This document shows, piece by piece, positions 45,387 to 54,722 of a DNA stretch of 64,000 nt. The notes under the pieces were generated by a model that saw only the letters and a list, made by a program, of their open reading frames with translations, made no database searches and was not told where the DNA came from. The DNA comes from RHLJ01 sp963974345 (GTDB lineage Bacteria; Bacteroidota; Rhodothermia; Balneolales; Balneolaceae). The stretch covers positions 175,805-239,804 of the forward strand of contig CAXBBW010000004.1 of the NCBI GenBank assembly GCA_963974345.1. The letters are read 5' to 3'. The first letter of the stretch is position 1. Each line of letters begins with the position of its first letter. A program made the translations under genes and the position numbers.

Positions 45387-47100
45387 CTCTTAGTACAATC
45401 ATAGTAATATCATCGTACTGAATATTATCGGAGAATTTATTTATATCTTGGATAATAGCCTTCATTATTTCAGAAGAATTCTTCTCTCTATTTTTATTGA
45501 TACAATCAATTAAACGATCTTCTTCATATTCTTCAGTTTGATCGGGGTTCATTGCTTCAGTAACTCCATCAGTAAAAAATACTACTAAATCTCCCTTTTG
45601 AAATTCAACCTCAGAGCTTTCATAAGGTAATAGTGTTGGCATAGCTCCTAAAATAATGCCACCTTCATCTAATAAAATCGGTTCAGTTTTATTTTTTCTG
45701 AACAACATAGGCGGATTATGTCCTGCGTTTACAAACTTGAATCTTTTTCTATCGCGAGAAATTTTTCCCCAAAAGAAAGTGATAAATTTATCGGAAGGGG
45801 TGTTGTCATGGATTATATCATTAATTCGTCCAGAAGCTTCCTCTAAGGAGACATCAAGAGGTGCCAAAGCATGTAACATAGATTGAAGGTTTGCCATCAG
45901 TAAAGAGGCTGGAACTCCTTTCCCGGTTACATCCGCAATAGCTATTAAATGGCCATCATCTTCTAATTTCAGTAGATCAAAGTAATCTCCACCAACTTGT
46001 CGTGATGAAACATTTATTGCAGCAATATCAAAGCCTTCAATGTGTGGAATTGGATCAGGAAGTAATCCTCTTTGTATTGTTTTAGCAAGATTAAGCTCTT
46101 CTTCCATACGCTCTTTTTCAATCTGCTCTTCAAGAAGAAGCGTTTTTTGGATGGTAAGCAAAGCTAGGTTACCAAGAGATTGTAAAAAGTTTACTTCGGA
46201 ATCTCCATAGCCTTCTTTTGTGGCTCGTTGACCTACACCAACAAGTCCGATTTTGTTATTCTGAAATCGAAGACCAATAACCAATTCGATATTATTATCT
46301 TCTAAAAAAGCACAATTTTCAGTTCCATCAATATGTCGTACATCTTCAAATTTAAACAACTGATCCAGTTGATCAGAATCTGGAGCTTCTTTAACTCCAC
46401 TAATTGAAACAATTGTTTTTTTACCCTGAATATCCAAAGCAAAAAAGAAAGTTCGAATCAACATTTGCCCTAACATTGCAAACTTAAAAACACGGGCAAT
46501 TTCATCCCGATCAACCATCATATTAAAGTCTTTGCTAAGCTCAAGAAGAGTATTTAAATCATGTACTTTTCGATCAAGTCGTCGATTAATATGCCGTAGC
46601 TCTTGGAACATTCTTGAGTTTGCGATAGCAACTGAGGAAATTATACTAAGACTTTCAATAAACTCAATTTCAGGTTGGGTAAGGGTTCGGTTATTTCCTT
46701 TTGGCCCTAAGCACAAAAAACCAAGATGGTGATTACTAGTTTTTAGATTAAAAAGTATACTCCCTTTATCTATCCCAAGAGTATCAAAAATAGTGGAAAA
46801 TGCTTCGCCGTGAATAACAGAAGTTTCCAAGATACTGAGGTCGAAATTCGCACTAATTTCTTCATCTTCTCCAAGCCATCCTCTACCTTTAGATTTTGAA
46901 ACAAAATACGCGTCATCTCCAGGTTTGTGGATTATGATCATCCCCTTTGGGACAAGCAGTTTTCCCATAGTTATAAGGAGGAGATTGTTAAGAACGAAGT
47001 CCGGATCTTGAGATTCTATTAATAACCTACTTGTCTCAAGTAGGGTCCGGAGTTCGAAACGGCTGTGGCGTTCTTCAGTTGATGGAGAGATTGGGGTCAC
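45379..47100 (-). CDS. GAF-PP2C (SpoIIE/RsbU-type) serine phosphatase
   Basis: 573 residues. Two GAF-like domains (about 10-160 and 185-315), a short helical linker (KERMEEELNLAKTIQRGLLP), and a PPM phosphatase domain (about 355-573) with metal motifs VGGDYFDLL, IADVTGKGVPASLLMAN, VNAGHNPPMLF, VFFTDGVTEAMNP and QYDDITMIVLR. Dephosphorylates a STAS-domain antagonist in partner switching; GAF domains sense the trigger. It ends the STAS-RsbW-PP2C set (6 bp after the kinase gene). Confidence 0.93.
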   Translation of the reverse strand: MTPISPSTEERHSRFELRTLLETSRLLIESQDPDFVLNNLLLITMGKLLVPKGMIIIHKPGDDAYFVSKSKGRGWLGEDEEISANFDLSILETSVIHGEAFSTIFDTLGIDKGSILFNLKTSNHHLGFLCLGPKGNNRTLTQPEIEFIESLSIISSVAIANSRMFQELRHINRRLDRKVHDLNTLLELSKDFNMMVDRDEIARVFKFAMLGQMLIRTFFFALDIQGKKTIVSISGVKEAPDSDQLDQLFKFEDVRHIDGTENCAFLEDNNIELVIGLRFQNNKIGLVGVGQRATKEGYGDSEVNFLQSLGNLALLTIQKTLLLEEQIEKERMEEELNLAKTIQRGLLPDPIPHIEGFDIAAINVSSRQVGGDYFDLLKLEDDGHLIAIADVTGKGVPASLLMANLQSMLHALAPLDVSLEEASGRINDIIHDNTPSDKFITFFWGKISRDRKRFKFVNAGHNPPMLFRKNKTEPILLDEGGIILGAMPTLLPYESSEVEFQKGDLVVFFTDGVTEAMNPDQTEEYEEDRLIDCINKNREKNSSEIMKAIIQDINKFSDNIQYDDITMIVLRVS

Positions 47101-47106
47101 GGTTAC

Positions 47107-47529
47107 TCAAAGATTTTTAACCATTCGAATTTCATTCATTTGACCTTTACGGTTATACTGAACCTGATCCATTAGCTTTTGAATTAAGAACACTCCCATT
47201 CCACCACGTTGCTTATTCTTTATTCTCTTTAAGATATCAGGCGCTTTGTATTCTTCGGGTTTAAAGCCTTCTCCTTCATCCATAATAGAAATCCAAAGTT
47301 GAGAAGTATTAGAACCAATCTCAATTTTCACAGGTTTAGAGGGAGTATTTTTATAAGCGTGCTTAATAATATTCGTATAAGCTTCATCAACAGCGAGGCG
47401 AATTTCTGAAATTTCTTTCTCGGAAAGTCCAAGATTCTTAGCGTGTTCAGCAACAAAATCACGAACCTCTGCCAAATGCTTCGTAGAAGAGTCGACCGAA
47501 AGGGTATGTATATTGTTTGCTGTTGCCAC
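47107..47529 (-). CDS. RsbW-like anti-sigma factor kinase (GHKL ATPase)
   Basis: 140 residues with HATPase_c_2 motifs: N-box AVDEAYTNIIKHAY (about 46-60), G1 DEGEGF, G2 GGMGVFLIQKLMD. It would phosphorylate the STAS protein and bind an unknown target. Lies 15 bp after the STAS gene and 6 bp before the phosphatase gene on the same strand. Confidence 0.93.
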   Translation of the reverse strand: MATANNIHTLSVDSSTKHLAEVRDFVAEHAKNLGLSEKEISEIRLAVDEAYTNIIKHAYKNTPSKPVKIEIGSNTSQLWISIMDEGEGFKPEEYKAPDILKRIKNKQRGGMGVFLIQKLMDQVQYNRKGQMNEIRMVKNL

Positions 47530-47544
47530 GTTTATGATTACTTC

Positions 47545-47886
47545 TTAAAATCCACCTAGTGCTTCTTCCTCATTATCATGTATATCATACAAGGTTGGAA
47601 AGCCTAGCAAATCAAAAACGTTATAAACCCTATCGGTCATATTGGTAAGCTTAATATCTCCGCCTAATCCTCTAACATCTTCTATATAGGCCATAAAAAC
47701 ACCCAAGCCAGCACTTGCTATGTATTCAAGCCTAGAACAGTTAACAATTATATTGAATTTTTTTTCGTCGATGAGAGCCTTGAGGGCATTCTCTAGTTGA
47801 GAGGCAGTATGAGCATCTAGTTCTCCACTAATGTCAAGCACACTTATGGTATCAATCTGCCGCTTAGCGATAGTGAAATTTTTCAT
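47545..47886 (-). CDS. STAS-domain anti-anti-sigma factor (RsbV/SpoIIAA-like)
   Basis: 113 residues with the STAS fold; the phosphoacceptor is Ser58 in LEYIASAGLGVFM. It is phosphorylated by the RsbW-like kinase and dephosphorylated by the PP2C protein. First gene of a three-gene operon on the minus strand. The target sigma factor or effector is not in view. Confidence 0.92.
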   Translation of the reverse strand: MKNFTIAKRQIDTISVLDISGELDAHTASQLENALKALIDEKKFNIIVNCSRLEYIASAGLGVFMAYIEDVRGLGGDIKLTNMTDRVYNVFDLLGFPTLYDIHDNEEEALGGF

Positions 47887-48001
47887 TTCGCATGTGTTAA
47901 AAAGTTGGTGGTGTGTTTCTACTAGGGATTATAACGTAAACCGGAGAATTAGAAAAATAAAACACCGGTAATCGTTGTACGAACCCTAAAAAAAAAGATT
48001 C

Positions 48002-48041
48002 AAAAAAAATAGCCCGTCATATTTTTCGGATATGGCGGGCT
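48002..48041 (-). terminator. Rho-independent terminator downstream of SPOR lipoprotein gene
   Basis: Stem AGCCCGTCATAT with ATATGGCGGGCT (one wobble pair), loop of 7, followed on the minus strand by eight Ts. It terminates the minus-strand SPOR lipoprotein gene ahead of the STAS operon. Confidence 0.8.
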
Positions 48042-48055
48042 GACTATTCATCAAG

Positions 48056-48078
48056 AGAGACGCTACTTGAGCGTTTCT
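48056..48078 (-). other. Second hairpin near the SPOR gene terminator
   Basis: AGAGACGCT and AGCGTTTCT form a 9-bp stem with one wobble and loop ACTTG. It lies between the SPOR gene stop and the T-tailed terminator and shares the core GAGACGCT with the hairpin at 2022-2043. No T-run; role unknown. Confidence 0.45.
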
Positions 48079-48136
48079 TTAATTACGTAAATGCTTGGCA
48101 GATAAACAAATATAAATATCCAAGCTAAATAAACCC

Positions 48137-48619
48137 TTAATCCTTATTAGCTATCCAAAAACCAGTATTAATTTCATTAGCTAATGTAGTTCCAAATTCT
48201 TTGGCACTATTTCGGGATTGAAAGTATCCAACACGTACTCGAAACCATACATCTCCAGTAGCTTCTTCACCTATTTTAATAACATAAGCGCTAGGGTAGT
48301 TTCGGTCAGACCATTTATTCACAAATGATTGTGCTTTTTCTTCGGATCTCCAAGCGCCCACTTGAACAACGAAGCTTCCACTTTCTGAGATTGTCGGGCT
48401 TTGAGGTTGTTCTTCCATATCCACCTCTACTGTATCTGATGTATTAGTGCTGTCTTCTAGCTCCGCCATCATTGCTGCAACTTTTTGTTGTTCAACTAGC
48501 CGTAAAGAATCTAAACGAGCTTGTTCGCGTGCTTGACGTTCCGCTTCAGATTCTCCACAAGCGGTAAATGTCATGAAAGTAACTGCTAGCAGTAACGTAT
48601 ATAGACTGAATTTTTTCAT
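48137..48619 (-). CDS. SPOR-domain lipoprotein
   Basis: 160 residues: lipoprotein signal with lipobox TFTAC, a charged helical stretch (about 23-55, ESEAERQAREQARLDSLR), a Ser/Glu/Asp linker, and a SPOR domain (about 82-155) with FVVQVGAWRSEEKAQSFVNKW and WFRVRVGYFQSRNSA. SPOR domains bind peptide-stripped peptidoglycan, often at the septum. Solo gene between the small membrane protein (divergent) and the STAS operon. Confidence 0.92.
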   Translation of the reverse strand: MKKFSLYTLLLAVTFMTFTACGESEAERQAREQARLDSLRLVEQQKVAAMMAELEDSTNTSDTVEVDMEEQPQSPTISESGSFVVQVGAWRSEEKAQSFVNKWSDRNYPSAYVIKIGEEATGDVWFRVRVGYFQSRNSAKEFGTTLANEINTGFWIANKD

Positions 48620-48820
48620 GATAATAAAGATGATGTTTATAAATAATCTGTTTCTTTTAATATAGATTAAACATACATCTTACACCAATGTTTCCCAAAT
48701 AGATATTATTTGATAGATGTATATATTTCTACCAAAAAATAAGCTCATATTTCTTGTAATTTGAAACCTTAGCTAACTAAAAGCGTTTTAAATTCTAGAA
48801 ATTTTAAATAATAGCAAAGC

Positions 48821-49105
48821 ATGTCTTTTTTTGGATTTTTAGTATTACTCGGAATCGCCGCAATTTGTGGCGGAATTGGGCAGAGCATTGGCGGTTTTAG
48901 ATTGGGAAGCGGAGGATGTTTGATGTCAGCCGTTGTAGGTTTTCTTGGTGCGCTTATTGGCAAGTGGATATCAAGTGAGCTTGGCTTTCCAGAATTATGG
49001 ACTATTGAAATTGATGGAGAACCATTTCCAATTATTTGGTCAATAATAGGCGCTGCATTATTAACATCAGGTTTGGGGATGATTTTCAATACAAAGAAAA
49101 AATAG
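48821..49105 (+). CDS. Small Gly-rich membrane protein (GlsB/YeaQ/YmgE-like)
   Basis: 94 residues, three hydrophobic segments rich in Gly (MSFFGFLVLLGIAAICGGIG, MSAVVGFLGALIGKW, IIWSIIGAALLTSGLGMIF). The pattern resembles the transglycosylase-associated GlsB/YeaQ/YmgE family of stress-linked small proteins, though it is longer by a short hydrophilic loop. Function unknown. Confidence 0.7.
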   Translation: MSFFGFLVLLGIAAICGGIGQSIGGFRLGSGGCLMSAVVGFLGALIGKWISSELGFPELWTIEIDGEPFPIIWSIIGAALLTSGLGMIFNTKKK

Positions 49106-49211
49106 TTCAAGGGTCAAAGTTTAGCTTTTGTTTTTTGGTTCATTAATTCAAAATTATTCCTTTATTTAAGCTCCGCACTTAAATCGTCTAATCAAACCTT
49201 AGGAATATAGT

Positions 49212-50843
49212 ATGGCAACGATAGATATCATTGTCTTTATCGCTTATGTACTCATGATTGTTGGAATCGGATTATGGGTATCTCGGGATAAAAAAGGACA
49301 TCAAAAAAACGCAGAAGATTATTTTCTCGCAGGAAAATCACTTCCATGGTGGGCAATTGGGGCTTCGCTAATCGCAGCAAATATATCGGCGGAGCAAATT
49401 ATCGGAATGTCTGGTTCTGGTTTTGCGGTAGGACTGGCAATTGCATCCTATGAATGGATGGCAGCAATTACATTGCTCATTGTTGGTAAGTTTCTGTTAC
49501 CCATTTTTATTGAAAAGAAGCTTTACACCATCCCTGAATTTATTGAACAACGCTTCAACACCACATTGAAAACCATACTGGCAATTTTTTGGATCGCATT
49601 ATTTGTTTTCGTAAACCTAACAACCGTAATGTTTCTTGGGGCAAAGGCATTAGATACGATATGGGGTGTAGGTGATGGTAGTTTAATTTTAACAGCCCTA
49701 ATCGGACTTGCCGTAATTGCAGCGGCATATTCAATTTATGGAGGATTATCGGCCGTGGCATGGACAGATGTTGTGCAAGTAGTGTTACTTGTTCTTGGAG
49801 GGTTAATCACTACGATTATTGCATTAGACAATGTGACTCCTTCCGGAGGAGTAGTAAATGGGCTAGCTCATATTTATGATGTTGCAGGCGATAAGTTTGA
49901 TATGATTTTGGATCGATCAAATCCTGAATTCCAAAATCTACCGGGTATTGCCGTTCTTATTGGAGGTATGTGGGTAGCCAATCTTTATTATTGGGGATTC
50001 AATCAGTACATCATTCAGCGAACATTAGCAGCCAAGTCTTTGAAGGAAGCTCAAAAAGGGATTGTATTCGCTGCATTTTTAAAGCTAATCATTCCTTTGA
50101 TTGTAGTTATTCCAGGAATAATTGCCTTTGTGATGTATTCACAACCGACAGGCACTGCAGAGATTTCGGGTGTAGTAGGGGCTTTTACCAAAGAAGGTGG
50201 AGGAATTGATAATGACAATGCATATCCGTGGCTGATAAGTGTTTTTGTAACTCCAGGATTTAAAGGCTTGGTAGTAGCCGCACTAGCCGCTGCAATTGTT
50301 TCGTCAATGGCATCCATGCTTAACTCTATTGCGACTATTTTTACGATGGATATTTACAAGCCTTATTTTAATAAAGGGGCATCCGATAAAACAACAGTTA
50401 ATGTAGGTCGTATTACGGCCGGTGTAGCGCTAGTGATTGCGGTAATCATTGCTCCACAGTTGAGTAGTGTACCACAAGTATTCCAGTTTATTCAGGAGTA
50501 CACGGGACTTGTGAGTCCTGGAATTTTGGCTGTATTTATTATGGGGCTTTTCTGGAAGAAGACTACAACCAAAGCAGCAATTATTGGGGTGCTTTTATCT
50601 ATCGTTGTAGGTCTACTCCTCAAATTCCCTATACTTGATTTACCGTTCTTAGATCAAATGTTTTACACCTTAATCATCACCATTGTGATAATAGCAGGAA
50701 TTAGCTTAACCACTAATCCAGAGGATGATGATCCTAAAGCGATTCGTTTGACAGCTGATACGTTTAAAACGGGTCCAGGATTTAATATTGGTGCTTATAC
50801 CGTGCTAATAATTACTGCTGTGTTATATGCAGTTTTCTGGTAA
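49212..50843 (+). CDS. Sodium/solute symporter (SSS family, SGLT-like)
   Basis: 543 residues, about 14 membrane helices of the LeuT fold. Landmarks: AEDYFLAGKSLPWWAIGASLIAANISAEQ near the N-terminus, YSIYGGLSAVAWTDVVQV in the middle, YWGFNQYIIQRTLAAKS, and SSMASMLNSIATIFTMDIY (sodium-site helix). The arrangement is like vSGLT-type sugar transporters; substrate, likely a sugar, not certain. A terminator follows at 50862-50891. Confidence 0.92.
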   Translation: MATIDIIVFIAYVLMIVGIGLWVSRDKKGHQKNAEDYFLAGKSLPWWAIGASLIAANISAEQIIGMSGSGFAVGLAIASYEWMAAITLLIVGKFLLPIFIEKKLYTIPEFIEQRFNTTLKTILAIFWIALFVFVNLTTVMFLGAKALDTIWGVGDGSLILTALIGLAVIAAAYSIYGGLSAVAWTDVVQVVLLVLGGLITTIIALDNVTPSGGVVNGLAHIYDVAGDKFDMILDRSNPEFQNLPGIAVLIGGMWVANLYYWGFNQYIIQRTLAAKSLKEAQKGIVFAAFLKLIIPLIVVIPGIIAFVMYSQPTGTAEISGVVGAFTKEGGGIDNDNAYPWLISVFVTPGFKGLVVAALAAAIVSSMASMLNSIATIFTMDIYKPYFNKGASDKTTVNVGRITAGVALVIAVIIAPQLSSVPQVFQFIQEYTGLVSPGILAVFIMGLFWKKTTTKAAIIGVLLSIVVGLLLKFPILDLPFLDQMFYTLIITIVIIAGISLTTNPEDDDPKAIRLTADTFKTGPGFNIGAYTVLIITAVLYAVFW

Positions 50844-50861
50844 CCCATAATTGTTTAAAAT

Positions 50862-50891
50862 AAAAGCCGGTTTAATAAGCCGGCTTTTTTT
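50862..50891 (+). terminator. Rho-independent terminator of SSS gene
   Basis: Stem AAAAGCCGG / CCGGCTTTT with a 9-base loop and seven Ts at 50885-50891. Confidence 0.88.
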
Positions 50892-50905
50892 GGAGTACGA
50901 ATATG

Positions 50906-50978
50906 TGACCCCTCCGGGACTCGAACCCAGATCTAGAGCTTAGGAGGCTCCTATTCTATCCACTTGAACTAAAGGGTC
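50906..50978 (-). tRNA. tRNA-Arg (anticodon CCU)
   Basis: 73-nt cloverleaf on the minus strand: acceptor GACCCTT/AGGGGTC, D arm, anticodon stem GGAGC/GCTCT with loop CTCCTAA, T arm GGGTTCGAGTCCC-type, discriminator A. The CCA end is not encoded. Reads AGG. Confidence 0.93.
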
Positions 50979-51073
50979 TTTAAAATTTGTACTTAAGATA
51001 CGTATGTTGCTGTAACTTAGAATGTATTTTTCAGTAGAAAGATCGGTTTATAATCATCAAAAATGCAGATATA

Positions 51074-53560
51074 ATGCAACGTATTTTTATTCTTTTAGGG
51101 TTTTTACTGATTTATTCAACTCCAGGTTATTCTCAAAAAATAATCACTGGAAAAATAGTTGATCTCAAAACTAACGAGTCACTTCCCGCCGCACATGTTA
51201 TTATAAAAGGAACATATAAGGGAACTATTGCCAATGCAGATGGCGAGTATTCACTTAGGGTAGACAATTTTCCAGCAACTATTGTTGTTCGCTTTTTAGG
51301 TTATGAAAGTCTTGAACAAGAGGTAACATCGACTTTTGAAGGGCCTTTAGATTTTAAATTGAAAGAAGCTTACCTAGAGCTAGGTGAAATTACAGTTACG
51401 GGTGAGGATCCTGCCATTTCAATAATGAAGGAAGTGATTAGAAGGAAACAAATTTGGCGAAAAAAATTAGATACTTATGAAGTTGATGCATATACAAGGC
51501 AACAAATTCTTAAAGACACGACCATAATTTCCATAACGGAAAGTATATCTGAAGCATATTGGGATAGAAAACGGGGAACAAGAGAGATCCTGAAATCGAA
51601 ACGGCAAACAGCCAATATTGAAGGAAGCGATAACTTTGCAGGAGTGAGCTACCTCCCAAACTTCTATGATGATAATTTAGATATTGTTGAGTTTGATGTA
51701 GTCGGTATCACGCATCCTGATGCATTGAAATATTATAACTTTGAACTGGTAGATTTTTCAAAAATAGATGACAACATAGTTTTTGAAATCGAAGTTAAGT
51801 CGAAAAGAAAACTACAACCTCTTTTTGAAGGGACAATTCATGTTCTTGATTTAGAATATGCATTAATATCTGTTAGGTTAAAGCCGAATTCTGTAATTGT
51901 TTTTCCACCTCCGATTACTAACTTTAATATGTATTACGAACAGCAATTCAGCAATTTTGGTGGTGATTATTGGCTCCCTGTTGATTTCAGAATGGAAGGT
52001 TTGGTTGAAGTTGGAGTTCCTGGTTTACGATTTCCACCTATTGGATTCAATCAGGTCTCTAAGCTAAATGATTATAAAGTTAATATAGATTTACCCGATT
52101 CTTTGTTCGAAAATACGGATTGGATTTCGGTAGACTCAACAACTATAAATAAATCAGATTCGTTATTTGTAAATACAGTTGATGTAGTTCCACTTACTAG
52201 AAAAGAGGAATTTGCCTACAAAAATGTGAAGTGTAACACGAGTTTCGAAGAAGAATTCCGCCCAAAAGGATTTTTAGTTCGGTTTATGGATATAGAAGTT
52301 GATAACGACGAAGACGAGAATGGAAATTGTACTGAAGAAGATATAAAGCAAGATTCTACCTTAGCGAAATCAATTGCATCTAAAACTAGAACTACAAAGA
52401 AAGCAGGCCCAATTAAAAAGTTTATGAATCATCTTTCAGTTGATGGTAGATATAATAGAGCAGATGCTCTTTTTGCTGGAGTGAAACACGAACAGCGCTT
52501 TGCTGACAGAAGGGTGAGAACCACTACTAAGCTTGGGTATAGTTTCGGATATGGAGAAGGTTCAATAGACGGTTTAAATCATGGCTTGGAAGTTTCATGG
52601 TGGCCATTAGTTAAAACAAGAAGATTTGCTTTAGAAGCTGGGTATGAATTTGCTACCGATATGAGATATAAATCGGACTTATATGGACTAGTAATGACTA
52701 GTAGTCTTCCATTATTTGGGTATGATGATTATTTCGATTACTATCGAAAAGAGGGTGTTTTTATTGGTACAAGATATAGACCAAGAAAGTGGTGGCAAAA
52801 TACACTTTATTTTCGGTATCGCTTAGAGGATCATAAGTCAATAGACTATAAGACCAGTTACGACATTATTGGGAATTCAAATATTCAGCGAATAAACCCA
52901 CTTATAAATGAGGGTACATTAAGTTCGTTCGAACTACGTTTAGAAAGAGGAGAGGGTAAAGAGGCTCTTGGTGTAATTGGAGCCGATAATATTATGTTAA
53001 GTATCGAGCAATCGGCAAAAGCTATTGGGAGTGATTGGGATTTTACTCAATTTAAAGTAGATATCTTTAGAAGGTACAGCACATTTTATAAGCGTAGATT
53101 TATTCCAAACTCACTCGATTTAAGACTAAATGCAGGTACTTATATTGGTGACCTTCCTGTTCAACGCAATGGAGCGTTGGATGCGGCATTCGGTTATTTT
53201 GCACCATTTGGTGGCTTCAAATCTAAAAGATACATTCCATATGAAGGGGCTAGCTATGTAGCTTTGAATATCGAGCATAACTTTCGTTCGATCCCTTTAG
53301 AAGCGTTAGGATGGAGAGGTGCTGCTAAATCGGGTTTGAGTATTATTACTTTTGCAGGTATAGGTCGTACTTGGATTCCAAGCGAACAAAAAGATTTCTT
53401 TAACTCAAGCTTGGGTTATTCCCCAATTGCTACTAAAGATTGGCATCAAGAAGTGGGCGTTTCTTTAAGTAATATTTTTAGTCTATTCCGAGTTGACTTA
53501 GCGTATCGAATTGACAATCCAGGGTTTTATCCTTCTATTGCGCTGGCAAGATTATTTTGA
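51074..53560 (+). CDS. DUF5686 outer membrane protein with carboxypeptidase-like domain
   Basis: 828 residues: signal peptide (to about GYSQKIIT), carboxypeptidase regulatory-like domain (about 20-105, GKIVDLKTNESLPAAHVIIKGTYKGTIANADGEYSL), then the DUF5686 region and a C-terminal beta-barrel ending ...FYPSIALARLF with terminal Phe, as in outer-membrane proteins. Family is common in Bacteroidota; no role established. A terminator follows. Confidence 0.88.
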   Translation: MQRIFILLGFLLIYSTPGYSQKIITGKIVDLKTNESLPAAHVIIKGTYKGTIANADGEYSLRVDNFPATIVVRFLGYESLEQEVTSTFEGPLDFKLKEAYLELGEITVTGEDPAISIMKEVIRRKQIWRKKLDTYEVDAYTRQQILKDTTIISITESISEAYWDRKRGTREILKSKRQTANIEGSDNFAGVSYLPNFYDDNLDIVEFDVVGITHPDALKYYNFELVDFSKIDDNIVFEIEVKSKRKLQPLFEGTIHVLDLEYALISVRLKPNSVIVFPPPITNFNMYYEQQFSNFGGDYWLPVDFRMEGLVEVGVPGLRFPPIGFNQVSKLNDYKVNIDLPDSLFENTDWISVDSTTINKSDSLFVNTVDVVPLTRKEEFAYKNVKCNTSFEEEFRPKGFLVRFMDIEVDNDEDENGNCTEEDIKQDSTLAKSIASKTRTTKKAGPIKKFMNHLSVDGRYNRADALFAGVKHEQRFADRRVRTTTKLGYSFGYGEGSIDGLNHGLEVSWWPLVKTRRFALEAGYEFATDMRYKSDLYGLVMTSSLPLFGYDDYFDYYRKEGVFIGTRYRPRKWWQNTLYFRYRLEDHKSIDYKTSYDIIGNSNIQRINPLINEGTLSSFELRLERGEGKEALGVIGADNIMLSIEQSAKAIGSDWDFTQFKVDIFRRYSTFYKRRFIPNSLDLRLNAGTYIGDLPVQRNGALDAAFGYFAPFGGFKSKRYIPYEGASYVALNIEHNFRSIPLEALGWRGAAKSGLSIITFAGIGRTWIPSEQKDFFNSSLGYSPIATKDWHQEVGVSLSNIFSLFRVDLAYRIDNPGFYPSIALARLF

Positions 53561-53572
53561 AAATAGCAGGCA

Positions 53573-53607
53573 TAAAAAAAGGCGAATCAATATTGATTCG
53601 CCTTTTT
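53573..53607. terminator. Bidirectional terminator between DUF5686 and OmpA genes
   Basis: Perfect 12-bp inverted repeat AAGGCGAATCAA / TTGATTCGCCTT with A-run before and T-run after, serving both convergent genes. Confidence 0.9.
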
Positions 53608-53626
53608 AATTTCACTTAGAAAAGAA

Positions 53627-54586
53627 TTACATGCCTGGTTTGTACTTAAGTGTACTTATAGGATGAGATTCTGCGCGTCTATTTTTCGCACAACCTTCAT
53701 TAGATTCTTTTTCTGTAGTAGAACATTCAACAGGAGCTTTACCAAGTCCTCTCGATTCGATTCTGTCCTGAGCAATACCGTTGTCTGTGTAGAATTTAAC
53801 TACAGCAGCAGCACGACGAAGACTCAAGCGCAAGTTATATTGATCGCCACCAACGTGATCGGTATAAGCATCAACACGAATTTTGAATGCGGGAGCATTT
53901 TGAAGTAACTCTACATTGTCAGCAAGTTTTTGAGCCGCTGCATCGGAAATACTAGAGCGATCGAATGCAAAATTAACAGTACCAAATGCGTTCATTGCAA
54001 TATAAACAGGGTCAGATCCATCATTAGGGTTTGTGCCCATTTCTAATTCTTGACCATCAGTGAATCCGTCACCATCAGAATCTGCATTAGTTGGATCTGT
54101 TCCGTTTGCAATTTCGTCTACATCTGAAACTCCATCACCATCAGCATCGCCGTTGGCATCATTAGGATCAGTTTTGTAAGTAATTACTTCGTCGTAATCA
54201 GAAAGACCATCACCATCGGAATCAGTATTATTTGGATCAGTGTTGTAAGAGTTTACCTCATCACCATCAGAAAGACCATCGCCATCGGAATCAGCGTTGT
54301 TAGGATCTGTATTATATTCATTTACTTCTTGTCCATCAGTTAAACCGTCATTATCGCTATCAGCAGAAAGAGGGTTAGTATTAGACTCGTAGATTTCTAT
54401 ATAATCACTTAACCCGTCATTATCAGTATCAAGGGTTCTTAAAGTCGCTTCGTCGAGAGACATTAAATAGTCGAGAGTACGATCTGCAGGTGGTAGCAAT
54501 TCTTTAGGGCCAGAACAATTACTGACAACTAATGCAACCACAAGCATCATAGGGATGAAGAGTGATAACTTGAATTTTTTCATCAT
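53627..54586 (-). CDS. OmpA-family lipoprotein with six TSP3-type calcium repeats
   Basis: 319 residues: lipoprotein signal with lipobox VSNC (Cys24), six thrombospondin type 3-like repeats (about 52-190; cores DTDNDGLSD, DSDNDGLTD, DSDGDGLSD twice, DADGDGVSD, DSDGDGFTD), and an OmpA/peptidoglycan-binding domain (about 195-310) with VDAYTDHVGGDQYNLRLSLRRA. Tethers outer membrane to peptidoglycan, the repeats probably binding Ca2+ and giving a rigid stalk. The 25-residue periodicity is visible at DNA level (54017-54433). Confidence 0.95.
   Translation of the reverse strand: MMKKFKLSLFIPMMLVVALVVSNCSGPKELLPPADRTLDYLMSLDEATLRTLDTDNDGLSDYIEIYESNTNPLSADSDNDGLTDGQEVNEYNTDPNNADSDGDGLSDGDEVNSYNTDPNNTDSDGDGLSDYDEVITYKTDPNDANGDADGDGVSDVDEIANGTDPTNADSDGDGFTDGQELEMGTNPNDGSDPVYIAMNAFGTVNFAFDRSSISDAAAQKLADNVELLQNAPAFKIRVDAYTDHVGGDQYNLRLSLRRAAAVVKFYTDNGIAQDRIESRGLGKAPVECSTTEKESNEGCAKNRRAESHPISTLKYKPGM
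54017..54433 (-). repeat. Tandem ~25-codon repeats encoding TSP3 units
   Basis: Six imperfect direct repeats, roughly 60-75 bp each, inside the OmpA-like gene, each encoding a DxDxDGxxD calcium motif. Copies three and four are the most alike. Confidence 0.85.
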
Positions 54587-54722
54587 AGTTGTTTTAGATT
54601 GAAGTTAATTTTTTAAATTTATTTTAAAATAGCGGTTTGCTATGGAATTAAAAAGGTCTTTAGAGATAAATGTTCGAAATGTTGAATAAAGAGTAAAGAG
54701 TTGATTATCTTGGGAGATTAAT
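54587..54722. other. Intergenic region upstream of OmpA lipoprotein gene
   Basis: AT-rich region that should hold the OmpA gene promoter (minus) and the tRNA-Ala promoter (plus). A small inverted repeat ATAGC-GGTTT-GCTAT is at 54629-54643. No small gene seen. Confidence 0.4.

Noticed and set aside
54017..54433. Regular direct repeats considered as a CRISPR array
   Set aside because: The repeats are in frame, encode calcium-binding motifs inside an intact OmpA-like gene, vary in sequence and have no unique spacers.
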